Of a DNA stretch of 64,000 bases, positions 1 through 11,100 are shown piece after piece. A program made the position numbers and the translations under genes. The notes under the pieces are model-generated. The model was not told the origin of the DNA. It ran no database searches and worked only from the letters and a program-made list of their open reading frames with translations. The DNA comes from Neocallimastix lanati (nom. inval.) (Eukaryota; Neocallimastigomycota; Neocallimastigomycetes; Neocallimastigales; Neocallimastigaceae), in the NCBI GenBank assembly GCA_016946835.1, contig JACVTC010000078.1:1-64000 (forward strand), in the 5' to 3' direction. Position 1 is the stretch's first letter. Every line of letters starts with the position of its first letter.

Positions 1-2
1 AT

Positions 3-623
3 GATAAATTTCCTTCTCTTGAAAAAATTATTTCAAGTCTTGAAAATTTTTACGGTATTAAAGAAGACCAAAATTTACTTCTTAAAGAACTTCGTGCAAT
101 GCGAATTAAAAGAAACGAAAAGATTAAAGACTTTAATGTAAGATATAGAACTTTGTACACTAAACTTGATAAAAAGAGAAGAAAGCGCATTGGTGTACTA
201 GATTATATTGATTCTATTCAAAATAATTATGAAGCCTGGAAGAAATTATCCCTTAAAGATGATATAAGTATGGAGAAAGCTTTCAAAATTGCCGAGAAAG
301 TAGATAGACTTTCTGTAAGGAACAATAATATTAATACCTATAATGTTAATAATTCCCAGCATAATCAAAATAATCAAAACAGTACTACTTCAAGACTTTA
401 TCCTAAAAGAAGAAACGAAACTTTCCAAACAAGTCAAACAAATAATAAACTGAAACCTCAAGATATTATAGAAGAATCAACCCAGAAAATGAGAAATTTA
501 TCCGTTAAAACTTGCTTCTTCTGTAAGGAAGAAGGTCATTACTCATACTATTGCCCTCAATTAAATAAGATTATGGAAAAAAATAAAAAAGAAATATATT
601 CCAAAAAGTCTTTAAACTTCTAA
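3..623 (+). CDS. Gag polyprotein of Ty3/gypsy element, 5'-partial
   Basis: This frame is open from the window edge to a TAA at 621-623, so the start codon lies upstream; the ATG at 99 is internal. The product is basic and Lys/Asn-rich and would form the virus-like particle shell. Near the C-terminus (about nt 513-555) is a CCHC zinc knuckle, C-x2-C-x4-H-x4-C, beginning CFFCKEEGH, the nucleic-acid-binding module of Gag. The end of gag overlaps the pol frame by about 40 nt, and the overlap holds a -1 frameshift signal (611-644). Only the C-terminal half is visible. Confidence 0.88.
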   Translation, partial: DKFPSLEKIISSLENFYGIKEDQNLLLKELRAMRIKRNEKIKDFNVRYRTLYTKLDKKRRKRIGVLDYIDSIQNNYEAWKKLSLKDDISMEKAFKIAEKVDRLSVRNNNINTYNVNNSQHNQNNQNSTTSRLYPKRRNETFQTSQTNNKLKPQDIIEESTQKMRNLSVKTCFFCKEEGHYSYYCPQLNKIMEKNKKEIYSKKSLNF

Positions 624-644
624 ATGGGAGCAGAAGCACTCCCA
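611..644 (+). promoter_or_regulatory. Programmed -1 ribosomal frameshift signal between gag and pol
   Basis: The heptamer TTTAAAC at 611-617 sits in the gag frame as T TTA AAC, the X XXY YYZ arrangement of -1 slippery sites. After a 7-nt spacer, TGGGAG (625-630) pairs perfectly with CTCCCA (639-644) around an 8-nt loop, giving a 6-bp stem. The gag stop is one codon after the heptamer. The pol frame is the -1 frame and is open from about 581 without interruption. Heptamer, spacer, stem and frames are seen directly; function is inferred from known retroelement and viral sites. Confidence 0.8.
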
Positions 645-790
645 ATGACAAAACAATAGCTTCATTAAATAATTTACAAAATAATACTTTTACTAAGAAT
701 ACTCCAATTGATAATAATTCCTTTAACGAAGAATCTGAAGAATCTGATTTTAGTGAGGATGATATCATTATAAATGCTGTAAAAAGAAAA

Positions 791-3700
791 ATGAATGATA
801 ATAACAGCGAAAAAGAAGAAAATAATTCCAAGAAAGTACATAAAAGTTTAAAAGATAATCCACGTCCTTTTGCAACTCCTGCTTTAAGAAAGAAGAAAGA
901 AAATGAGCTGCATAATAAACCAAATAAAGTTTATAAAAATCAAATACTTCCTTCAATTTTAACTCAACCAAATATTAACAAAGAAAAACAAAAAGAAAAG
1001 GAATTAAGAAATATGACAAGAGTAAGAGAAAGTAAAGAAGAAAACAACAATTATTCATCAAAAGGAAAGGAAAAAGTTGAATCTGAAGATATACTTGTAA
1101 TCGATAATGAAATAGAAGATCTAGAAATGAATAAAGATAATCAACAAAATAAAACTAATACTTTGGAAAAATTAATTTCAACAAAAACTAAGGAAACTAA
1201 TAATGGAAATACTCAATTAGTAAAAAGGAATATCAAAATGATGAATAATAAAGAACCTTACAATATTATGGATGATTTAAATAATCTTAAATCCAGTATT
1301 ACGATAGGTCAACTCTTGAATGCATGTCCTAAAATTCGTTCACAATTAACTCAAGGTTTAAAGTTAGAAAAGTCTAAAATAATTGGAACTGTAGACAATG
1401 TAATAGCACGAACTTTATTAGTAAATAACTATGACCATAGCTACATAAGTAAAAGTAATGAAGTAGCCGAAGAAGACTTAGCAATGGTTGATGCAAGTGT
1501 TGACGGAGTACTAGGAAAACTTTTAATTGATTCTTGTAGTAACCTAAGCATCGTTACTAAGCAGTATTTTGATAAATTACCTGGTGAATATGAAACAGTT
1601 GGAAAAAGTCGTGGAAGAATCCAACTAGCAACACAAGATGAAGAATACTCGGAAGGAATTATTGTTCGATTACCAGTAAAAATTAATAATTATGAATTTA
1701 ATGCGGACTTTAGAATTATTGAGAAAGAAGACTCATTTTATGATATGTTAATAAACTTTAAAACTCAAATCGATCATTGTTTATTTATTCATCCAACCTT
1801 AAACAGTCTATGTAAACTTTTGTCAGAAAGTGAATACGAAGAAATAGCTAAAATAAATAATCAATATTATGATGAAGAAAGTATAATCTGCACTATTAGA
1901 AAAGTTGAAGAAACGAATAATGAAAAGGAAATTATAAAGGAATTAACTCCAATGGAATTTATTGAGAGTGATGAATTTTTAAGTACCTTAAATAAAGATT
2001 ATAAAGAACAAATTATTAAAATTCTCAAAGAAATGATTGACATAGTTGCCACTTCAACAGAAGAACTAACTCCTTCTAAACTTTCACCACATAAGATCCG
2101 TTTGAAAGCAAATGCAAAGCCAGTAAAATTAAGAAGTTATAGGTTAACTAAATTAAAATCAGATATCTTAAAAGAAGAACTTACAAAGCTTATTAAGAAA
2201 GGATTGATAGAACCATCCTGTTCAGAATGGTCATCTCCAGTAGTACTCATTCTAAAACACAATGGAAAGTGGCGCTTGTGCATTGACTACCGAAAAGTCA
2301 ATGATATGACAGAAAAAGATTCTTATTCAGTTCCATATATAGATGAAATTTTTGATAGTCTCGGAGGAGCTAAAATATTTACAACTCTTGATTTATTTTC
2401 TGGTTTTCACCAAATCTTAATGGATGAAGAAAGCGTTGAAGTAACCACTTTCACTACTAAGTTTGGAAATTATCAATTTAAGGTTATGCCTTTTGGACTT
2501 ACTGGAGCTCCCTCAACCTTCCAAAGAGAAATGAATAAAATTTTATTCCCTTTTATTGGTGAATTTGTTTATGTATTTATTGATGATGTTTTGATCTATT
2601 CAAAAAGTATCGAAGAACATTTAATTCATATTAAACAAGTATTAGAAGTATTTAAAGAAAACAAGTTAAAAATTAATATTGAAAAGTGCCATTTTCTTCA
2701 AACTGAAGTTGATGTATTAGGTCACAAACTTACTACTAAAGGATTAAGTCCCATGGAAAGTAAGATAACAGCTATTAAGAAGTGGGAAGCCCCTTCATCA
2801 CTTCATGAATTAAGATCATTTTTAGGAGCAGTGGGATATTATCGTGATTTTATTCCTAAATATGCTCAAATTACCTCACCTTTATGTAAATTATTGAAAA
2901 AGAATACCAAATATGAATGGAATAAAGAACAACAAGAAAGCTTTGAACTCCTAAAAGAAAAATTAATCAATGCACCTATTCTAAAATTTCCGTCATTTGA
3001 CAAACCTTTTATCATTAGAACTGATGCTTCGTATAATGGAATTGGTGGAGTTCTTTTACAAAAAGAAGAAGAAACCGGTAAGGAGCATCCAATACACTTT
3101 ATAAGTAGAAGTTTAAAGAAAGCTGAAAAGAATTATGGTATTACCGATTTAGAAGGAACCGCTTTGTTTTACTGTATGACTAAATTTAAATCTTATATTG
3201 AAGGAAATCCACTACCTACAACTATTTACACAGATCATAAACCATTAGTTGGTTTATTTAAGAATAAAGAACCTTTGAATGCAAGGCAAACAAGATGGTG
3301 TCTAACCGCTAGTATGCTTGGAATTAATATAAAATATGAATCAGGCAAAAAGAATGTGTTAGCTGATGCTCTTTCAAGAATGAAAAGTAAGGAAGAGAGA
3401 AAGATATTATTAACAAAAATTACTAATGGAAATAATGAAGAATTATTATCTAAAGTTATAAAGGAATTTATTAATGAAAAGTTTACTGTTATTGATGGTG
3501 AAGATTACTTTATCGACAATGGAAATTATAGAAAATTAATAACGGACGAAAATGAAAGGTTTAAATTAATTTTAGAAGCTCATAATATTGGCCACGAAGG
3601 ATATTACAAAACATATCAAAGACTTAAGAAAAACTTTTATTGGAATCATATGATTAAAGATATCAAAAGAATTGTTAGTAATTGTGAAAAATGCCAGTTA

Positions 3701-4606
3701 AATCGTCCTCAACCATATCCAGAACCAACCGAAAACCATCCAACTAAAGTGGAGGGTCCCTTTGTGCATTTAGGATTAGATATTATAGGACCGTTACCAA
3801 AAACAAGAAATAATAATCAATATATTATAGTAACTGTTGATTACTTTACCAAATGGGTTGAAGCCGAACCCACTGAAAACATAACTTCCTCTGATATAAT
3901 TAAATTTTTAATAAACGTTTTTGCAAGACATGGTGTCCCTCAAGTTATTACTACTGATAATGGAGTCCAATTCACTTCTGATATGACTAAAATCTTTCTT
4001 GATCTTTATGATGTATATGTTAAATTTGTAGCTACTTACCACCCTGAATCAAATGGCCTTACTGAAAATCGAAATAAAGAAATTGGAAAATTACTTCGTT
4101 TATTAGGAAGGAAAAATCAAGATTGGGATGAAGTTTTACCTTCTGCTTTATGGGCACTTCGAACTACCAAAAATACAGCTACTGGACATTCTAGTTTTGA
4201 ATTAGTATATGGAAGAGAAGACCAACAGCCTTATGATATAGCCATAAGAACAATTGAAAATGCAGGTAAATCATATGATGAAATTTTAATGGAAAAATTT
4301 GTTCGTCATTATCAATGGACTAGAGAAGCATGCGAAAATGTGAAGAATGCTAACAAGTATTGGGCAACAAGACGAGAAGAACAAATAAGTATGAAAAAGG
4401 GAAAAGAATTAAAGGCTGGTGATCTTGTTCTTGTTAGAAACTTTAGCCGCACTAAGCTAGAACCATATTACAATGGACCATTTAAAATTTTAAAAATTCA
4501 ATTCAACACGGCAACCCTAATCGATCAGAAGACTGGAAAGCAACTCGATAGGAATGTTCACTTTAAAAATTTAGTAAAGTTTAACTCCGCTTACAGAGAA
4601 GCTTGA
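791..4606 (+). CDS. Pol polyprotein of Ty3/gypsy element (protease-RT-RNase H-integrase)
   Basis: This 1271-codon frame encodes the enzymes of the element; residue numbers count from the ATG at 791, although translation is probably by -1 frameshift from gag at 611-617, the frame being open upstream. After a Lys/Asn-rich linker come a retropepsin-like motif (LLIDSC, Asp247), reverse transcriptase with FIDD (Asp598/Asp599), RNase H with TDAS (Asp745), an integrase HHCC zinc finger (H-x3-H, C-x2-C) and a catalytic triad Asp997, Asp1056, Glu1092 with D-x35-E spacing. The C-terminus resembles the chromo-less tail of gypsy integrases. The protease shows Asp-Ser-Cys where Asp-Ser/Thr-Gly is usual. 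All other hallmark catalytic residues are present. Confidence 0.95.
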   Translation: MNDNNSEKEENNSKKVHKSLKDNPRPFATPALRKKKENELHNKPNKVYKNQILPSILTQPNINKEKQKEKELRNMTRVRESKEENNNYSSKGKEKVESEDILVIDNEIEDLEMNKDNQQNKTNTLEKLISTKTKETNNGNTQLVKRNIKMMNNKEPYNIMDDLNNLKSSITIGQLLNACPKIRSQLTQGLKLEKSKIIGTVDNVIARTLLVNNYDHSYISKSNEVAEEDLAMVDASVDGVLGKLLIDSCSNLSIVTKQYFDKLPGEYETVGKSRGRIQLATQDEEYSEGIIVRLPVKINNYEFNADFRIIEKEDSFYDMLINFKTQIDHCLFIHPTLNSLCKLLSESEYEEIAKINNQYYDEESIICTIRKVEETNNEKEIIKELTPMEFIESDEFLSTLNKDYKEQIIKILKEMIDIVATSTEELTPSKLSPHKIRLKANAKPVKLRSYRLTKLKSDILKEELTKLIKKGLIEPSCSEWSSPVVLILKHNGKWRLCIDYRKVNDMTEKDSYSVPYIDEIFDSLGGAKIFTTLDLFSGFHQILMDEESVEVTTFTTKFGNYQFKVMPFGLTGAPSTFQREMNKILFPFIGEFVYVFIDDVLIYSKSIEEHLIHIKQVLEVFKENKLKINIEKCHFLQTEVDVLGHKLTTKGLSPMESKITAIKKWEAPSSLHELRSFLGAVGYYRDFIPKYAQITSPLCKLLKKNTKYEWNKEQQESFELLKEKLINAPILKFPSFDKPFIIRTDASYNGIGGVLLQKEEETGKEHPIHFISRSLKKAEKNYGITDLEGTALFYCMTKFKSYIEGNPLPTTIYTDHKPLVGLFKNKEPLNARQTRWCLTASMLGINIKYESGKKNVLADALSRMKSKEERKILLTKITNGNNEELLSKVIKEFINEKFTVIDGEDYFIDNGNYRKLITDENERFKLILEAHNIGHEGYYKTYQRLKKNFYWNHMIKDIKRIVSNCEKCQLNRPQPYPEPTENHPTKVEGPFVHLGLDIIGPLPKTRNNNQYIIVTVDYFTKWVEAEPTENITSSDIIKFLINVFARHGVPQVITTDNGVQFTSDMTKIFLDLYDVYVKFVATYHPESNGLTENRNKEIGKLLRLLGRKNQDWDEVLPSALWALRTTKNTATGHSSFELVYGREDQQPYDIAIRTIENAGKSYDEILMEKFVRHYQWTREACENVKNANKYWATRREEQISMKKGKELKAGDLVLVRNFSRTKLEPYYNGPFKILKIQFNTATLIDQKTGKQLDRNVHFKNLVKFNSAYREA

Positions 4607-5123
4607 GTCTTCGTCGGGGCATCTTGATAAGAATGTACTAAATAATGCATTCTTAATTAAATCTACGATTTATTTCTAATACATTATGTGTACATTATTA
4701 TTTTTGTACTTTAATAAATTTTTAAATCCAAAGATCAAAAATTAAATCAAATATTATATTAAACTTTATATTTTTATATTAAATCTTATATTAAAAGTAA
4801 TATTTTTATATATTTAAAACTTATATTAGCAATATTAATAATAAATCTTATTTTTTTTTTTATATTAATAATGAAAATTTATATTAATAATATTTTTATA
4901 TATTGATAATTAAAAATTTATATATTATATTTTAACTTTTTATTATAAAATTTTATATCGAAATGTTTTATTTTATATTGAAAAATATTTTATTTTATTA
5001 AAAACCTTTATATTAGAATAGTATTTTTATTTTTATTTGAATATTTTAACAGATTGTAATAAAAATTATAGCCAATTAAATAAATTCTTATTAGTAATAT
5101 TTTAGATATTTTTAAATAAATAA

Positions 5124-5180
<57 letters not shown>

Positions 5181-7412
5181 TTTTATTAATATTATAAATG
5201 TATTTTATTTATATTGTTATAATTAAATTTTATATAATTGATTATAAAAATCAATTTAAATTTAATAGTTTTTATATATAAAAAGAAAAATAATAATAAA
5301 ATGTAATTTAGTGGCAAGAACAACTTTTATGCCTTGAAAAAAAAGTATAAATAGTTGTAAATTTTGCTACTAATTTTTAAATATCATCAAATAAAATCAA
5401 ATAAATTTATAAATAAAAATAATAAATAAATAAATAAAATTTGTGTTTCCTTACTTTATTTTTATTTAATTCTCTAAAACCTTAACATTCATATTCTGCT
5501 ATTTATTTTTATTTTATATACTTATTACATTCTTTATTAATTTATTTATTTGTTTGTTTATTTATTTATACATTTATTTTTTTTTACATATAATTTTATT
5601 AAAATTTTTATGGCGTTAACAAAAAATTTTACAAGCCATTAAAAATAAATGGCGTATTGAAAATTTGTATTATAAAAATTGGCGAAATGAACCACATTCT
5701 TTATTGAAGTGTTGTATTTCGCCAAAAGTTGAATTTCGTCCAGTTGAATTTCGCCAAATTCTTGGTGGCTTATAAAATTTCGTCATAAAATATCACCACA
5801 ATTATTATTCACGCCATAGTGTGAATATATGGCTTTTTAAAAATTGTAGAAAAAAAGCCACAAAACTATGATACAATTAGATATACGCCCCATGTAAGAT
5901 TACGTGTTTGAAAATTTTTGAGAATTGTAATTTTATTTAATTAATTAATTAATTATTATTCATTAAAATTTAAATAAAATTAAGTGGCTTAAAATTAAAA
6001 ATATTTAAGCCATACAACAAAATAAAAATTTTTGTAATAAAATTTTTCGAAATGCACACTCCCCTTTAAATATATTGAAACATAATGTAATATAATTAAC
6101 TATAAGCCACAATGGAAATTTTAAAAAAAATTTAATTTAGAATAAAGTGCTAGTAATTCATTATCATAAATTTTATTAGTAAAGTTGATATAATTATAAA
6201 TTCAAAATTCTTGACTCTTAATTATAATTATAATTATAATTATAATTATTTTTATTATTAGTATTAGTATTAGTATTGAGTATGTGAAATATGTAAAATG
6301 AATGTATTGACTATATATATATAAGCCACAAATTATTTATATAAATATATGTAAATTATTATACTTATGGTAATTATATTTGGTAATTCTTGATAATAAA
6401 GATGGCATAATTATAAAACACAAATAGCTGATTGCTCGGCTAAGAACCTACACTATTATTATTATTAGTAGAGTAGTAGTATTTATTATTTATTATTATA
6501 ATTATTTATTATTTATAATTTATAATTTATTATTAATTAAAATAATAACTTTTTTTTTTAAATTAAATCTCAAAATTAATTTAACTAAATTTATATTTTA
6601 TGAATAAATAAATTTTTATAATTAAAAATAATAAATATATTTTTTATTGAAAATTATATCAACTTCAATTTATTGTATTTCTTTTATGTTGAATAATAAA
6701 TTTAAATTTTAAATTAAATTTGCTATATATATTAATAATACATTTTATGATGTAATTCAAAAAAAAAATAAATGAATTCCTTAAAAAATATAAAATTTAA
6801 AACAATAGAATAATATATTATATAATAATCTATATTGTATGTTGAATAATATATTTAATATAAATAACCAATATAATTTTGTTATAAAATCAAATATAAA
6901 TCAAAAAATATTATTAATGGAAATATTGATATTATAATATTTAATTAATAAAAACTTTGTGAAATATTATTTTTGTAATATATTACAGTCAATTTATATT
7001 TATATTATTCCTTAAAAATTTATATATTGTACTATATACTATATAATATATACTATATAAATATTTATTAATTTTTTTCATTTTTCATATTTATTAATAT
7101 TTTTTTTTCATTATCAATTATCATATTTATATTTAAAATTACTAATTAATATATTTATATGATATTTTAAAAAACCAATATCAATATATAATTAATTAAT
7201 TACATTAAATAATAAAATAAATAATTATAAATAATAAAAAATCTTTTAAACTTTATATAATTTTTTTTTAAATATTGTTCTTAATATTTACTGAAAATAA
7301 AAGAATTTAAATCTTGAATAGATTTCTTATTTAATCAAAGTTTAATTACTTTAAGTAAATGAAAAAAAGATGAATTAATAATTAATATATATTCAGATTT
7401 TTAATAAATCTT

Positions 7413-7450
<38 letters not shown>

Positions 7451-8104
7451 GCATTAATACTTTCAATGAATAAAGTAGATTTTTTTCAAATATAAATCAA
7501 ATAATTTAGTTTTGAAATTAATTTTCTATATAATTATAATAATAAAAAATTAAAAAATTAAACAAAAAGCAAAAAAAAAAAAAAAAAATAAAATAAAAAT
7601 AAAAATAAATAAATAAAATACGATATATAAAAAATCACTTCTTTTTTTTTTTTTTTAGATTTCGAAATTTTATTAATTTTTTTTTTTTTACAGAAAATTT
7701 ATTAATTTTAAAAATACAAGTATTAAATTTAACTAATCATTTTATTATTATTTATTAATATATATAAGAGCATAGTTAAATGAAATGAAAAAAAATACAA
7801 AATTAATTCTAAAGCCTTTGATAACAAATTGAATATATAAAACGAATTAAAAAAAAAAAAAAAAAAAAAAATTAGAAATTTTATAACGAATGCATTTAAG
7901 TATATAAAATAAAAGATTATTTCATCTTATATATTCACAATTAACTAAAAAATTTTAAGAAAACATATATATATCAAGTATAAAATATTATATATTTCAA
8001 TTTATTTTCGTAAATATTATTCATGAAAAATAAATTTAAATTTATTAAATTATTATCATAGCAATTTAAATAAATATTTTAAAAAATTTATTATTAGTAG
8101 CACA
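4607..8104. other. A+T-rich intergenic DNA downstream of the retrotransposon
   Basis: No coding region is recognisable in these 3.5 kb. The first part must include the unresolved 3' LTR. There is a run of about 50 A at 5129-5178, long T runs near 7418-7450 and 7642-7656, and an A run at 7848-7871. A copy of a dispersed repeat lies at 5608-5770, and scattered short motifs such as GTGGCTT/AAGCCAC recur around 5820-6020. The last few hundred bases presumably hold the promoter of the gene starting at 8105, but no specific element stands out. Confidence 0.6.
5608..5770 (+). repeat. Dispersed repeat with GGCGAAATG-type motifs (copy 1)
   Basis: The stretch contains ATGGCGTATTGAAAATTTGT and a nearby ATTGGCGAAATGAACCACAT, and is the reverse complement of 48193-48290 with few differences. 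It continues with several TTTCGCCAA words resembling the repeats at 50120-50600. It looks like part of a noncoding interspersed element, but I cannot define its ends. Confidence 0.6.
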
Positions 8105-11100
8105 ATGAGAATTAGAATTATACAAAGTTTTGAACCTGATAATTCAGGAAAATTAAATGATATCGTTCTAAATTTAGATAATTATCTTTCAGATTTAAAT
8201 AATATAAACATTGATAATGATCTTAGTTTTGAACTTAAATACGATGCCATTCCTTTTGAGCCTAAGCCATGCAATTTCAAAATAAAAAAGAAGAAGAAAT
8301 TGAAACAAGCATTAGCTAATGATATTATTCATATATTATACCCAGAAGTTGACCCATCCCTCTGGAGAACGTATATTGTTAAAGATTGTATTTTTAGTAT
8401 ACCACATAAAAAAATTATTAGCATTCTTATTGACGGAAGATATTACATTACAGATATAAATAGAAATTGTTATTTGCAATTAATTACAATATTAAAATCA
8501 TTGAAGCGAAGTAAAAAAATAGCATTTGAAAATTTTAAACAAAATATTAATAATTTTAACAGATTTGATGAAAATAGTTTTGTTAAATCTTCAATGAATG
8601 TTAATTCATCAAATACTTCAACACCAATTTCTTCTAATTCTGTAGATTCATATTCTTCACAAATTTCAAACTCGAATTTAGCTTTATCAGCAGCAAGTAA
8701 TAATTCAAATTTAATTGCTTTAAATGATTCGAAATCTTCTTTATCCTGTCCATTAAACTCACAAAATTTAATGGTAATGAGGAATGACTTATCTCTATAT
8801 ACCACTCCACCATCAACTCCTCCACAATATCTCGGAAACTACTATGAAAATGAAAAATTGTTAGAAGATATAGCAAGACAAATAGATTTTATTAGTCAAG
8901 AAAAGAATATTTTTTTCTCAATATTTATTCAAAGTTTAATTAATTTAAATTCAGATGTTAAAAAACAATTAATTTTATCAGTGTCAAATATATTTAATAA
9001 TCTTAATATTGATTTTGATTTTAATAAAATATTTTCAAATAATATATTAAAAAATAATGATATAAAAAGTAAAGTTAAAAAGGAAATAAATAAAGAAAAT
9101 GATATTCCTAATTTAAATGAAAGTAATTCAATTTTAATTAATAATGATGATTGTGAAATAGAAATATTTAATAATAAAGCAAAAGAAAGTAATATTGAAA
9201 ATATAAATCTTTTTTTCAATATATTACATAATAAAGAAAATAATAATGATATAGATAATGATATAGATATAGATAATGAAAATGATAATGAAAATGATAA
9301 AAAACCAAAACATAAAAAGAAAAAAAGCAAAAGCAATTTAAAAAATAGAAAGAATAAAAAAGAAGGTTATGATGATGAAAATAAATTAAGAACATCATTA
9401 AATCAACAATATAATATTAATTTTTATAAATCCATGATAACTACCAGTCAAATATTTGAACAATTTAAAATAGTAAATCAATCTAAAGTATTTGAACTTT
9501 TTACAAGATATATTCTATATGAAAATGTCATACCTTTCCCAGAAAACTTTCATATTTGGTTATGTGAAGCGTATAGTTATAATTATCAAAAACAAGCAAG
9601 AATTATCGACTCTTATTTAACAGAATGTAATAATATTATTCAATTAATGCAAAAAACATTTATTATCATGAGACGTCTATTTACCTTCCGTTATCATAAA
9701 ATAAAAAATTCAATGTCTGAAGAAGTTAATATAAATGAGAATAAATATGATTTAAAAAAATCCAATTTTCAATCTGATAGCAATTCTCAACATTCAGGAA
9801 GTCAGCAAGATTCACATTTGGATTATACTTATTCTGAAATTACTAAAGTAACCTCTAATTCATTTTTAAATCTTTTCTCATTATATACAAAAGGTAAAGA
9901 TTCGAAGAAAAGGATTAAAAGTAAAGAACATTCAACTGAATATTCCACAAAAGAAAAGAAAAAATTAGAAGCTACTTTGAAAAAAGAGCAAAAGAAAAAG
10001 AAAAAGAAGGAAAAAAAAGAAAAAGAACATCAGGAAAAGCATAAAATTAAAAATGAATCATCAATTATAGTGTCTAAAAAGACGGTACCAAAGAAAAAAA
10101 GTATGCTCTTTAAATTATTTAAAAGAGATAGAGTAAATACAAATGAAACAGATGAAGAAAATAAGAAAAAACTATCAAAAGAAGAAAAAGATTATAATAT
10201 AATAAACCCAGAATTAAAAGATGATATTATTGATGAAAAAAATTATGTACATTATGACGAAGAAGAAAATAATCATAATAAAGAAAGTAATAATGAATTA
10301 CCTAAAACAGTTCATTATAAGACTTTAATTGATAATATTCAATCACTTCTTTATGCATTTGACCAGGATTTACGTTATGTAAATGATGATTATGGTAATA
10401 ATAATTCATCTTACAATAATAATATATTCAATAATAATGGAAATTTCAATATGAATACAAATAATAATAATAGTAATAACTTTATTTGGGATATTACAAC
10501 TCTTGATACTACCAACAGTGAATCTGATAGCTTTATAGAAAAAATTCTTAATAATGCTAATAATAATGAATTTATTAATGATAAATATAACTCATATAGA
10601 TCTGTATTTGATTTAATAAGACAGTTAATTAATTCTTTACCAGAACCACAATTTAATTCATTATATATTTTTGATATTGAAATGTTAACTCATATTTATG
10701 AAGGTCTTCTTCATGATAGAGAGTTTATTCAAGGAGAATTAATAAAAGTCATGGAAAATATAAGAAATGTAAATATATCTGAAAGAAAACTATCAATGAA
10801 AAATAAAGATAATACATATGGTACAACATATAAGCAGTTATATGACAAAGGCAGCTTATATGAAAATGATTTAGAACAATTTTCATCTTCACAAGATATT
10901 CATTATCCTTTACCAAATGAATCTTATAATACTGGTTTATTAAATAATAAAATGAGTTTAGATGAAATGAAAATGCCATCTATAAAAGCAATGACTGAGA
11001 AAAAGAAAAATTTATTAAAAAAATATAGTCAACGCAATCTCAAATTAAATACCAAAAACAGTTATACTAATTTAGGAATTGAACGTTGTAAGTTAATCGA

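Larger units (their letters stand above)
1..4606 (+). mobile_element. Ty3/gypsy LTR retrotransposon, internal region (5' end outside window)
   Basis: The segment carries gag with a zinc knuckle, then protease, reverse transcriptase, RNase H and integrase in that order. Integrase after RNase H is the Ty3/gypsy order. The 5' LTR, primer-binding site and start of gag lie upstream of the window. After pol stops at 4606 the sequence runs into A+T-rich DNA where I could not delimit a 3' LTR, because there is no 5' LTR to compare with. The reading frames are long and unbroken and base composition is less A+T-rich than the flanks, so this looks like a young and possibly active copy. Confidence 0.93.
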
